Source: Phormidesmis priestleyi ULC007 (lineage in GTDB: Bacteria; Cyanobacteriota; Cyanobacteriia; Leptolyngbyales; Leptolyngbyaceae). From it: DNA of 64,000 nucleotides. The position numbers were made by a program, and so were the translations under genes. The stretch is from contig NZ_MPPI01000014.1 in the NCBI RefSeq assembly GCF_001895925.1, positions 1 to 64,000 of the forward strand, read 5' to 3'. The notes below the pieces were generated by a model. That model searched no databases, had not been told where the DNA came from, and saw only the letters and a program-made list of their open reading frames with translations. Every line of letters begins with the position of its first letter. The first letter of the stretch is position 1. Below, in pieces: positions 26,713-35,514 of this stretch.

Positions 26713-27705
26713 TTAATCTTGTTCAAACACTTTGCCTAATGCGGCAGGTGGTGTGCTGCGAATCATTTCTGATGCGGTGCGATCGAGCGGTGAGGGTAAT
26801 AACTTTAACAATCGTTCTATCCACTCACTAGATGTCAACACGAGTAATAGAATCATTAACATGAAAGGAGCCACATTAAACACTTGACTAGGAACAGCAG
26901 GAATTGTACTTTGAGCAACGCTGGCTAAAGATTGCAGGATGCCAAATAAATAACAACTTAACGCGACTCGAAGCGGATTCCACCCACCAAAGATGACGAT
27001 CGCTAATGCAATCCAGCCATAGCCAGCCGTGTGCATGTGACTCCAACCTGCCTTAAAGTCAAGCGAAAAAGCGGCTCCAGCGATTCCCATCATTGCTCCC
27101 CCAATCAGCGTGTAGATGTAGCGCATCTTGACTACATTGGTTCCTCTTGCAAAAGCTGCATTGGGTTGTTCTCCGATCGCTCTTAACATCAGTCCTGCAC
27201 GAGTCCGATAAAAGTAGACCCAAACTAGGGCGATCGCGGCATAGCTGAAATACACCAGCAAATCACTTTGAAACAAAAGATTTCCTAAAAAGGGAATATT
27301 CTGCAAACCGGGAATCTTAAAACTGGGCACTGTCGGGCCGGGAATTCTTACAAAGGAGTTGCCCAGAAACGACGATAAATTTGCGCCTAATAACGCCAAC
27401 ACAAACCCGATCGCGACTTGTGATTGTTTGAGCGTCAACGTTCCTAACGCGACGATCAGCGCGATCGCGGCTCCGACTAAGGCGGCTCCGGCAAATCCGG
27501 CTAATAAACTTGGTACTGTTCCCGATCCTTCGAGGGTTTTGGCGATCGCAAAGCTCGTCATGGCTCCGAGCAAAATTGTGCCCTCGGCGGAGAGGTTGAT
27601 TACCCCAGCGCGTTCGGTGATGGTTTCGCCAAGACAGGCAAACACGAGGGGCGTAGAAGTCGCGATCGCAGTCGCCAAAATGGACACAAATTGAGCAATA
27701 TCCAT
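26713..27705 (-). CDS. ABC transporter permease, nucleoside/BMP type
   Basis: Inner-membrane permease of the BPD_transp_2 family (330 residues). ACLGETITERAGVINLSAEG is the signature of permeases that work with Bmp-type lipoproteins for nucleosides or purines (YufQ/NupQ-like). About eight to nine hydrophobic helices. ATG codons at 27714 and 27705 are both possible. The partner permease, ATPase and binding protein are not in the window, so the gene stands alone at the edge of the restriction-modification island. Confidence 0.87.
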   Translation of the reverse strand: MDIAQFVSILATAIATSTPLVFACLGETITERAGVINLSAEGTILLGAMTSFAIAKTLEGSGTVPSLLAGFAGAALVGAAIALIVALGTLTLKQSQVAIGFVLALLGANLSSFLGNSFVRIPGPTVPSFKIPGLQNIPFLGNLLFQSDLLVYFSYAAIALVWVYFYRTRAGLMLRAIGEQPNAAFARGTNVVKMRYIYTLIGGAMMGIAGAAFSLDFKAGWSHMHTAGYGWIALAIVIFGGWNPLRVALSCYLFGILQSLASVAQSTIPAVPSQVFNVAPFMLMILLLVLTSSEWIERLLKLLPSPLDRTASEMIRSTPPAALGKVFEQD

Positions 27706-27949
27706 AGATCGCATGATTCAGGTGAATTGATTTTAACAGCCTGATTTTGAAGGATTTAAGGAGTTTTGTCAGTTTGTCCGATCGTCAACGTTACGATGTG
27801 AAAAGATGCCTGTAGTGAAAACGTAGACAAGATCAAATTTTCTGGCAAGGAGAGACTGATTGCCCCTCTGCAAACATCTGAAGAAATACCACCTGATACG
27901 GTCAAACAAAGAGATTTGCCTGTAGCCTAGAGTCTTGCAGACGTTCTCT

Positions 27950-29602
27950 ATGGCTATGGCAACGATCCACTTCAAAGGCAAGTCCTACGTTCAAAATCAC
28001 CACCTCACCCTCAAGTACCATCATTTGGTGCCCAATCCTGTTGCCAGCCTGACGGATAAAATCAGCCTCCACGATAACCTGATTATCCACGGTGACAACC
28101 TGCTCGCTCTTAAAGCCCTGTTGCCGACTTATGCGGGCAAAGTGAAGTGTGTTTATATTGACCCGCCCTACAACACGGGCAACGAAGGCTGGATCTATAA
28201 CGATAATGTCAACTCGCCGATGATGCAGGAGTGGCTAAAAGCCAACCAACCGATCGACAAAGAAGACCTAGCACGACATGAAAAATGGCTCTGCATGATG
28301 ATGCCTCGCCTGAAGTTACTCAGAGAGCTTTTGCGAGATGATGGTGTAATTTTTATCTCAATTGATAATAACGAAGTTCATCGTTTGAGAATGCTGATGG
28401 ATGAGATTTTTGATGAAAACAATTTTATAGCAACTATTATTTGGCAGAAAAAACAATCACCTCAGAATGATGCAACTTATCTTTCTGATATGCACGATTA
28501 TGTTTTAATTTATGCCAAGAAGGCTAAAGAAACAAAGAATGATCCTGATGGTTGGGAACGGAATTTATTACCGAGAAGCCAAGAACAGGAGGAACGGTAT
28601 TCTAACCCTGATAATGATCCAAGGGGGACTTGGACATCTGTAGACTACACTTGTAACAAGTCAGTTGATGAACGCCCTAATTTGTATTATCCAATTCTAA
28701 ATCCCGTCATAGGGAAAGAAGTTTATCCATCACGCTCAAATGTATGGCGATTTGACACAAATAGACATCTGAAGAATGAACAAGAAAACCGAGTATGGTG
28801 GAGTGGCGGAATTCCAAGGCTAAAAAGATTTAGATCTGAAGTTAGAGAGGGTGTAGTTCCTTCTACATGGTGGGATCGAAAATTTGCTGGAGATAACCAA
28901 AAAGCGCGAAGAGAGATTAAGAAACTTTTTGAAGAGTTAGATAATCCTTTTGACTCGCCTAAACCTGTGAGTCTGCTTAAACTTATTTTTAAGATTGCAA
29001 CTGAAGATGACTCTATTATTTTAGATTCCTTCGCAGGTTCAGGAACGACGGCTCATGCTGTTTCATCACTTAATCAGGAGGACGGGGGTAATCGTCAGTT
29101 TATTCTGGTTGAAATGGAAAACTACGCTGACTCGCTGACGGCAGAGCGAGTACGGCGAGTAATTCAAGGAGTTCCTAATGCAAAAGATAAAACTCTGAAA
29201 GATGGTTTGGGCGGCAGTTTTTCGTTTTTTGAATTGGGTGATCCGATCGAGATGCAGGCAATTTTGGAAGGGAATAGTTTGCCTGCTTACGAAGACTTAG
29301 CACGGTATGTTTTTTACACTGCGACAGGTGATGAGTTTGACCTAACGAAAGTTGAGGTTGATCGATATTTTATTGGCGAAAGCAACGACTTTGAAGTTTA
29401 TCTACTTTATCAACCTGATTTGAATTATTTACGCTCCACTGCCCTTGATTTAGGTAAAGCAGAAAAGCTAGGACTGCCGAAACCTAACTCCAAGAAACGG
29501 CTGTTTTTCGCACCTATGAAATATCTCGATATCGATACGTTAGAACGATATCGCATTGAATACTGTCAGCTTCCCTTTGAGATTTACAAGTTCAAAGAGT
29601 AG
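27950..29602 (+). CDS. mod: Type III restriction-modification methyltransferase (Mod)
   Basis: Adenine-N6 DNA methyltransferase of the beta class, 550 residues. The catalytic motif IV is CVYIDPPYNTGNEGWIYND near residue 75, and the SAM-binding motif I follows later as ILDSFAGSGTTAHAV near residue 350; this order (IV before I) is that of type III Mod subunits. The region between them should hold target recognition. The frame opens at TTG 27935, but the ATG at 27950 is preferred. A hicAB pair and a frameshifted res follow on the same strand. From about 28,350 the DNA is visibly richer in A and T than the flanking genes, which fits horizontal acquisition. Confidence 0.92.
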   Translation: MAMATIHFKGKSYVQNHHLTLKYHHLVPNPVASLTDKISLHDNLIIHGDNLLALKALLPTYAGKVKCVYIDPPYNTGNEGWIYNDNVNSPMMQEWLKANQPIDKEDLARHEKWLCMMMPRLKLLRELLRDDGVIFISIDNNEVHRLRMLMDEIFDENNFIATIIWQKKQSPQNDATYLSDMHDYVLIYAKKAKETKNDPDGWERNLLPRSQEQEERYSNPDNDPRGTWTSVDYTCNKSVDERPNLYYPILNPVIGKEVYPSRSNVWRFDTNRHLKNEQENRVWWSGGIPRLKRFRSEVREGVVPSTWWDRKFAGDNQKARREIKKLFEELDNPFDSPKPVSLLKLIFKIATEDDSIILDSFAGSGTTAHAVSSLNQEDGGNRQFILVEMENYADSLTAERVRRVIQGVPNAKDKTLKDGLGGSFSFFELGDPIEMQAILEGNSLPAYEDLARYVFYTATGDEFDLTKVEVDRYFIGESNDFEVYLLYQPDLNYLRSTALDLGKAEKLGLPKPNSKKRLFFAPMKYLDIDTLERYRIEYCQLPFEIYKFKE

Positions 29603-29619
29603 CTAGAGGTCTCTACGAT

Positions 29620-29871
29620 ATGAGCAGGCGAGAAAAACTCCGTTCAAGATTAAAAAACAACCCAAACAATGCAATATTTTCAGATATTTGGAAGCTTTTA
29701 GAACAGGAAGGGTTTGTACTCGATCGAATTACAGGAAGTCATCATATTTTCACAAAGGATGAAATAACGTTCGTCGTTCCAGTCCACAACAACAAAGTCA
29801 AAACGATTTATGTGAAGCGAGTGATCGAATTGATTGACCAGACGGAAGTTCAAGAAAATGAAGAGGAGTAA
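29620..29871 (+). CDS. hicA: HicA-type mRNA interferase toxin
   Basis: Small basic protein of 83 residues. The dsRBD-like HicA fold is indicated by DIWKLLEQEGFVLDRITGSH and the catalytic histidine region GSHHIF, followed by VVPVHNNKVKTIYVKRVIE. HicA toxins cleave mRNA when free of HicB. It starts 17 bases after mod, and hicB follows 2 bases after its stop. The N-terminus (MSRREKLRSRLKNNPNNAI) is slightly longer than in minimal HicA proteins. Confidence 0.9.
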   Translation: MSRREKLRSRLKNNPNNAIFSDIWKLLEQEGFVLDRITGSHHIFTKDEITFVVPVHNNKVKTIYVKRVIELIDQTEVQENEEE

Positions 29872-29873
29872 GC

Positions 29874-30104
29874 ATGAATTATCCCATTGTGATTTATCCC
29901 TGCGATGAGGGTGGCTATGTTGCAGAAGTTCCAGCCCTTAGAGGATGTTTAGCTCAGGGTGAAACCTTACCTGAAACACTAGAAGAACTAGAAATTGTCA
30001 CAAAGCTGTGGATTGAAACGGCGCAAAAACATGGGCAATCTTTGCCTGATGTTGATACTGCAATTGAGAAGGCTAAAACTTTGAGCTACAGCGGTTCCTG
30101 TTGA
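29874..30104 (+). CDS. hicB: HicB-type antitoxin
   Basis: Partner of hicA, 76 residues. The opening MNYPIVIYPCDEGGYVAEVP and the block LRGCLAQGETLPETLEELEI are the RNase H-like HicB fold. It is the short form without a recognisable C-terminal DNA-binding domain. GAGGAG stands 5 bases before the ATG, giving a strong ribosome binding site, as expected when antitoxin must exceed toxin. A second copy of its first 30 bases (28 of 30 identical) occurs at 32811-32840 beyond res. Confidence 0.9.
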   Translation: MNYPIVIYPCDEGGYVAEVPALRGCLAQGETLPETLEELEIVTKLWIETAQKHGQSLPDVDTAIEKAKTLSYSGSC

Positions 30105-30170
30105 GGGCGAGGATCTAGAATGACAAGGCTAAACCCAGTACAGCTTACGCGGCGCGATCGATAAACAATC

Positions 30171-32689
30171 ATGGAACTCAAGGACTACCAAAAACACTGT
30201 ATTAACGAGGTCAAGGTCTACCTTGAGCGTTTGGCAAAGTCCAAAGCGAAGTACGACAGAGACGTTGCTGAAGATCCTGACGATGCCTTTAATTTTCCTC
30301 AGCAAGCCTGGGAGAAAGCAAAAGGAGGCACAACGTTTCAAGGGGCTATTCACCATGACAAGAAAAATGGTCTGAGTGAACCGTTGCCCAATTTTTGTAT
30401 CAAAGTGCCGACTGGGGGCGGGAAAACCCTCTTAGCGACTCATGCGATCGGCTTAATTAACCGCCATTATCTAAAACGGCAAACAGGATTAGTGCTATGG
30501 ATTGTGCCAACGAACCAGATTTATCGGCAAACCCTGAAGGCACTCCGTACCCGCGAACATCCCTATCGTCAAGTGTTGGATCTCAATAGCGGTGGTCGTA
30601 CTAAAATCGTCGAAAAAACCGAACGCTTTACACCTTCTGACATTCAAGAAAGTCTCGTCGTTTTGCTGCTGATGCTGCCGTCTGCCAATCGGCAAAACAA
30701 GGAAACTCTGAAAATTTTCCAGGATCATGCAGGCTTTGATCAGTTCTTTCCACCCGACGATCGCCTCCCTGATCACCAAGAATTACTGGGGCAATTCCCT
30801 AATTTAAACTGTTTTTCTGAACAGCATTCCTTCTTTGGTAACAGATTAAAACCTCGCTGGGCAACACCCTCCGCATCCTTCAGCCCATTATCGTGATTGA
30901 TGAGGGACACAAAGCTTACAGCAAAAATGCTCAAGACACGATCTGTAACTTTAATCCATCCATCATGGTCGAACTATCGGCCACGCCACCATCTAACAGC
31001 AACATCCTGATCAACGTGAGTGGGCAGGAACTCAACCGAGAGGAAATGATCAAGCTCGACATTCATCTTACAAACAAAGCCAGCTATGACTGGAAAGACT
31101 GCTTACGTGATAGTGTTGCCAAGCGCGAAGAACTCCACAGACAAGCGTTGGAGTATCAAGCGAGAACTGGAACCTACATTCGCCCGATTTGCTTGATTCA
31201 GGTTGAGCGGACTGGAAAAGACCAACAGACCGATACTCACTACATTCACGCTGAAGATGCTAAGAACTTTTTGATCAGAGATTGCAGCATAAGCTCAGAT
31301 GCGATCGCTATAAAATCTAGCGAAACCGATGATATCGAAGGGCTTGACCTATTCAGTAAAGAATGTTCTATCTGCTATGTCATCACTAAGCAAGCTCTAC
31401 AAGAAGGCTGGGATTGCTCCTTTGCCTACGTGTTGACAGTCCTCACCAACCCCAGTTCAAAGAATGCTATCACCCAATTAATCGGGCGCATTCTCCGACA
31501 ACCGTTTGCTCGAAAGACCAAAGTTCAAGCATTAGATGAATGCTATGTTTTTTGCTTCAAGCAGAAAGCGCAAGGCTTGATCAGCAGTATTCGTATAGGC
31601 TTACAGAATGAAGGTTTAGGCGACATTGCAGGAAACATCGTTCAAGATACAGTTAATGACGACAAAGTAGAAGTCGGCTATCGAGAGCAATTCAAGAAAT
31701 TTGAAGGCAAGCTTTATCTACCCCGGTTTGTTATTCAACAGTCCCAAGGTTGGCGCGAACTCAGTTATGAAATGGATATACTCAGCCAAATTAACTGGGG
31801 ACTCGTAAATCTGGACGAAATTAAAAAATTGCCTCTCACAAAGACAGAAAGCAAAGACGAAACATCAGCAATTGGGCTTAGTCAATATGAACGAGAAGTC
31901 ATTGAAAAAAGAGAGAGCCAGATTCAAAAAGCAAGTGTAAAGCTCGATTTAGTCTACGTCACTCGTCAAATTTTAGATGTAGTTCCCAATCCTTGGATCG
32001 CCTATCAAATTGCAGAAGAGGTGTTTTCATCCTTATCCAATCTGTCAAGCAATACCGAAGAGATTATCGCAACCAACATGGTTTTCATCATCGAGGAATT
32101 GCGTAAGGAATTGAGCAAAGAGCGCGATCGTTTAGCAGAAGGTATATTTCGGCATTTGCTAGATACACAACAACTTTGCTTCTTTTTAGTTGTTGATAGA
32201 AGCCCAGATATTCCGACTCGAATAAATGTCCATAAAAAGGCACATAGACTAACAAGAGAGAATAATGATCCTATCCAGCGCAGTTTGTTTGATTATGTAC
32301 TAGAAGAAGATTTTAACGATATGGAGAAAGCGATCGCCATTTATCTAGATGAGCAAGAAAAACTCCTCTTCTGGTACAGAAATGTTTCTAGAAAAGATTA
32401 CTACATTCAAGGTTGGAAGAAAGGAAAAATTTATCCTGATTTTATTGCGCCCGAAGCAGATTTACAGAAACCGGACGATTGTTCCACTGTATATGTGGTT
32501 GAAAGTAAAGGTTTACATTTGAAAAATGAAGACACTCAGTATAAACAAACCATTTTTGAAATTTGCAATGAGCTTGGTCAAAAAATGCAGTGGAGTGAAC
32601 TAAAGCAAGAGTTCTTTGGCTCTCGCGTTGAGTTCAAGCTAATTTTTGAAGATGAATGGAAACGTAAAATCAATGAGATTCTTTTGTAA
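30171..32689 (+). pseudogene. res: Type III restriction endonuclease/helicase (Res), frameshifted
   Basis: Two overlapping frames together make one Res protein of about 840 residues. The first (30171-30896) has Walker A KVPTGGGKTLLATHAIG. The second is open as far back as 30842 and continues to 32689, with motif II IVIDEGHKAY, motif III VELSATPPSN, motif VI region TQLIGRILRQPFA, and a C-terminal PD-(D/E)xK nuclease site (YPDFIAPE ... VYVVESKGLHL). The frame changes near 30831-30842. The second frame gives QIKTSLGNTLRILQPIIVID, which fits the family, while the first gives a nonsense tail. One missing base, for example one C at 30842, explains it. Either the restriction subunit is inactive or this is a sequencing error. 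Confidence 0.85.
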
Positions 32690-33046
32690 ATTATTCAAGT
32701 CACAGTAGTAAATTTGACGACAAAATGCCCATTCCACAATTTACTTAGGATCGCTATATTCATCCCTGTCGATGTTACGCTTTAATTGCTTGATCGCTTC
32801 TTACAGGGAATAAGCATGAACTATCTCATTGTGATTTATCTTTCCATATTTGGAAAGATATTTGCACGTTCTGTAAACCACGGGCAAAGCCAATTTCTTC
32901 GACACCGTAATGTAGGGCATCTGTCTCTCCTCTTTGTCAGCTTTTAACTCTGTCCAAAACGCTTGCTTTAATAAGTAGACAGATTCACCGTTAGCTAATC
33001 AGACCCGATCGCCAAAGTTAAGTTTTAGATGCTGTTGCCCTGTTCG
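32690..33046. other. Decayed DNA with hicB 5' fragment and hairpin
   Basis: No intact gene. 32811-32840 repeats the hicB start (28 of 30 bases). It runs into a perfect hairpin, TATCTTTCC and GGAAAGATA at 32837-32860. On the minus strand, 33020-32860 reads as protein-like fragments in two frames (LANGESVYLLKQAFWTELKA, then ALHYGVEEIGFARGLQNVQ), suggesting the tail of a decayed gene I cannot identify. This is likely the right edge of the accessory island. Confidence 0.55.
32837..32860. repeat. Perfect hairpin in decayed region
   Basis: Nine-base arms TATCTTTCC and GGAAAGATA are separated by ATATTT. It adjoins the hicB-like fragment downstream of res and could be a terminator remnant or the end of a former mobile segment. 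Confidence 0.5.
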
Positions 33047-33529
33047 CTAGATTCGTCTTCCGAGAATCACTAGATCTTGTTCCCCTCTGTCAAACTTGGC
33101 GACCCTGGGCAGATAGCCCCACTGCTCAAATTCAAATTGCTGAAATAACTTAAGGCTGGGATGATTATCGGCAAAAATGAAACCTAGCAAAGTGGCTATC
33201 TTGAGAGCAGGAGCCATCTCGATCGCTCGCCCCAAAAGTTTCCGCCCAATCCCCATTCGCTGACAATCAGGGTGAACATAAAGACTCAACTCAGCTGTGC
33301 TTTGATAGGCGGGTCTACCATAAAATGACCGAAACCCTAGCCATCCTGCAACGGTGCCGTTAATCTCCATCACCCAAAGGGGACGATCGTGGGTATGAGC
33401 GAGAAACCAATCAAGACGACTTTCGATCGTCACAGGCGCAAAATCTGCGGTGACAATTTGGCAAGGAATCGTAGCGTTGTAAATGGTGACGATCGTAGGC
33501 AAATCAGCTTCAACAGCGTCGCGGATCAT
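33047..33529 (-). CDS. GNAT acetyltransferase, phosphinothricin N-acetyltransferase type
   Basis: GNAT fold of 160 residues. MIRDAVEADLPTIVTIYNAT and the acetyl-CoA site CQRMGIGRKLLGRAIE fit the Pat/Bar-like subgroup, as do FRSFYGRPAYQSTAELSLYV and the ending FDRGEQDLVILGRR. The real substrate is unknown. The frame extends to 33595, but homologues of this group begin at the MIRDA methionine, so the start is set at 33529. The next minus-strand gene upstream is cutA. Confidence 0.87.
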   Translation of the reverse strand: MIRDAVEADLPTIVTIYNATIPCQIVTADFAPVTIESRLDWFLAHTHDRPLWVMEINGTVAGWLGFRSFYGRPAYQSTAELSLYVHPDCQRMGIGRKLLGRAIEMAPALKIATLLGFIFADNHPSLKLFQQFEFEQWGYLPRVAKFDRGEQDLVILGRRI

Positions 33530-33601
33530 AGGTTTAGTTAACGGTGGATCAATTGCGAATAAGCTTAATCTAGAATCGCAAATCTTAAAGTGCAAAATCG
33601 G

Positions 33602-33931
33602 TTATTCCTGGACTTGGCTAGAAATCCACTGTAAGTAGGGCTGCGATCCGGCGACGATCGGCAACATAATAATCTCTGGTACTTCATAAGAATGGATTTC
33701 TCGAATTTTGGCTTCTAGTTCGTCAAATCGCGATCGTTCAGATTTGATCAACAGTTGCCACTCTTCGTCGTGATGAACCGTTCCTTGCCAGGTGTAAATT
33801 GAGAACACTGGCAGCAAATTCACACAAGCCGCGAGTTTTGCTTGAATCAGAGACTCTGCGATCGCATCTGCCTCTTGCCGCGAACTCGCTGTCACCAACA
33901 TGATTCCATAGCGTCCTGTCTCTTCGGTCAT
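33602..33931 (-). CDS. cutA: Divalent cation tolerance protein CutA
   Basis: Small trimeric PII-like protein of 109 residues. MLVTASSRQEADAIAESLIQ, the block KLAACVNLLPVFSIYTWQG, then EEWQLLIKSERSRFDELEAK and HSYEVPEIIMLPI are all typical CutA segments. Its role in metal tolerance is uncertain outside E. coli. Divergent from a membrane protein gene at 33973. Confidence 0.96.
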   Translation of the reverse strand: MTEETGRYGIMLVTASSRQEADAIAESLIQAKLAACVNLLPVFSIYTWQGTVHHDEEWQLLIKSERSRFDELEAKIREIHSYEVPEIIMLPIVAGSQPYLQWISSQVQE

Positions 33932-33972
33932 AAGGCTTACACTATAATCACTCTCTATTATTTTCGATCCTC

Positions 33973-34650
33973 ATGTTCAAAAAAATCGCCCTCACCCTGA
34001 TTTGGGTTGGATTTGTCAGCTATGCCTTTTTGCTTGCGCCGCCCGACAGTCCCGATACGATCGACCTAATTAAAAATCTGTCTACCGGACAAATTCAAGG
34101 CGTTAACCCCTTAATCGTGGCACTGTTCAACATTATGGGCGTGTTTCCCCTGATCTACAGTTGTGTGATGTATCTCGACGGCAAAGGACAAAAACTTCCG
34201 GCGTGGCTGTTCTCAACGGCATCGTTTGCAGTAGGTGCGTTCGCGATTTTGCCCTACCTGATTTTTCGCAAACCTAATCCGACGTTTCCAGGGCAGAAAA
34301 ACTGGTTTCTCAAACTATTAGACTCTCGCTGGACAGGTGCATTGCTTGGGTTGGCGGCGATCGCGTTAGTTGTTTACGGCGTGACTCAAGGCAATTGGAA
34401 TGACTTTGTGCAACAGTGGCAAACCAGCCGATTTATTCACGTCATGAGTTTAGATTTTTGTTTATTGTGTCTACTATTTCCGACATTGTTGGGCGATGAC
34501 ATGGCGCGGAGAGGATTGACCAACAAACGAATTTTTTGGGCGGTTTCATTGGTGCCTTTGTTTGGCGTGATCGCTTATCTCGCATTGCGTCCCCCGGTGA
34601 TTGAGCAGTCTAAAACAGAAGCGATTCGTCAACAACCTGCATCGGTCTAA
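33973..34650 (+). CDS. Conserved membrane protein of unknown function
   Basis: Integral membrane protein of 225 residues with about six hydrophobic helices, including MFKKIALTLIWVGFVSYAFL and PLIVALFNIMGVFPLIYSCV. A loop rich in Pro, Phe and Lys (FRKPNPTFPGQKNWFLKLLD) lies in the middle. I recall similar proteins in cyanobacteria and plastids but cannot name the family. A phosphopantetheinyl transferase gene starts 2 bases after its stop, so the two are likely cotranscribed. Confidence 0.72.
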   Translation: MFKKIALTLIWVGFVSYAFLLAPPDSPDTIDLIKNLSTGQIQGVNPLIVALFNIMGVFPLIYSCVMYLDGKGQKLPAWLFSTASFAVGAFAILPYLIFRKPNPTFPGQKNWFLKLLDSRWTGALLGLAAIALVVYGVTQGNWNDFVQQWQTSRFIHVMSLDFCLLCLLFPTLLGDDMARRGLTNKRIFWAVSLVPLFGVIAYLALRPPVIEQSKTEAIRQQPASV

Positions 34651-34652
34651 GC

Positions 34653-35369
34653 ATGAACAATCAAGGCGATTGGCGGCATCCCCCGGCTGATTTGAGGCTG
34701 CAAAATGCTCAGGTTCATGTGTGGCGATCGCCGCTTGATTTGCCTACAGAACGCATCGAACTGTTTGCAAAAATTCTGTCATCAGATGAACAAATTCGCG
34801 CTGATCGTTTTCGATTTGCTCAACACCGTCAGCGCTTTATTGCTGGAAGAGGTATCTTACGATCGCTCCTTGGTCGCTATCTGCAAATCGCACCCGATCA
34901 AGTGCAGTTTATCTATAGCGAAAAAGGAAAACCATCTCTCGCAAATCAACGATTGCAGTTTAATGTCGCGCATTCGCAAGGATTAGCACTCTATGCAGTT
35001 GCGCTCGATCGTCCAGTAGGCGTTGACTTAGAACAGGTTAGAGCGATCGCAGATTTAGACTCCTTGACTCAGCGCTTTTTCTCACCCAACGAACATGCCG
35101 CGATCTCCGCTCTGCCTGCCTGCCAACAGTCTCAAGCCTTTTTTCGTTACTGGGTTTGCAAAGAAGCCTATCTCAAAGCGACAGGCGACGGACTCGCAAA
35201 ACTACAAGCATTAGAAATGTCTTTAGAGTCAAACCAAGCTTATTTGACCAAGATTCCTCAAGGAAACATTGCAGATTGGCACCTTCGAGAATTAGCTCCC
35301 GCAGCAAATTTTGTAGGCGCGATCGTCAGTTCTAGTCAAAATTGCAATCTCACCTGCTGGCAACTCTAA
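34653..35369 (+). CDS. 4'-phosphopantetheinyl transferase
   Basis: Sfp/HetI-type enzyme (238 residues) that converts apo acyl or peptidyl carrier proteins to holo form using CoA. The Mg/CoA motifs are seen in order: FNVAHSQGLALYAV, VGVDLEQVR (with the metal-binding Asp and Glu) and FRYWVCKEAYLKATGDGL. It probably serves fatty acid synthase ACP and any polyketide or peptide synthases in the genome; none of those is in the window. Cotranscribed with the preceding membrane protein gene. Confidence 0.93.
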   Translation: MNNQGDWRHPPADLRLQNAQVHVWRSPLDLPTERIELFAKILSSDEQIRADRFRFAQHRQRFIAGRGILRSLLGRYLQIAPDQVQFIYSEKGKPSLANQRLQFNVAHSQGLALYAVALDRPVGVDLEQVRAIADLDSLTQRFFSPNEHAAISALPACQQSQAFFRYWVCKEAYLKATGDGLAKLQALEMSLESNQAYLTKIPQGNIADWHLRELAPAANFVGAIVSSSQNCNLTCWQL

Positions 35370-35514
35370 CGAAAGATCTATTCCGCAAGAGATAAAGCGA
35401 AAGAGACGAGAAGAAAACTATCCCACGAGAGCAAGATGTGTTGATCTCAACGATCGTTAGACAATACACACAATTCGCTTTGAGCGTAGGTAAATCTTTA
35501 CTCTTGGGAGTTAT

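Noticed and set aside
30831-30900. Programmed frameshift in res
   Set aside because: No slippery heptamer or downstream structure is evident; a one-base loss is simpler.
32811-32840. Second hicB gene
   Set aside because: Only the first 30 bases are present; the frame does not continue as HicB.
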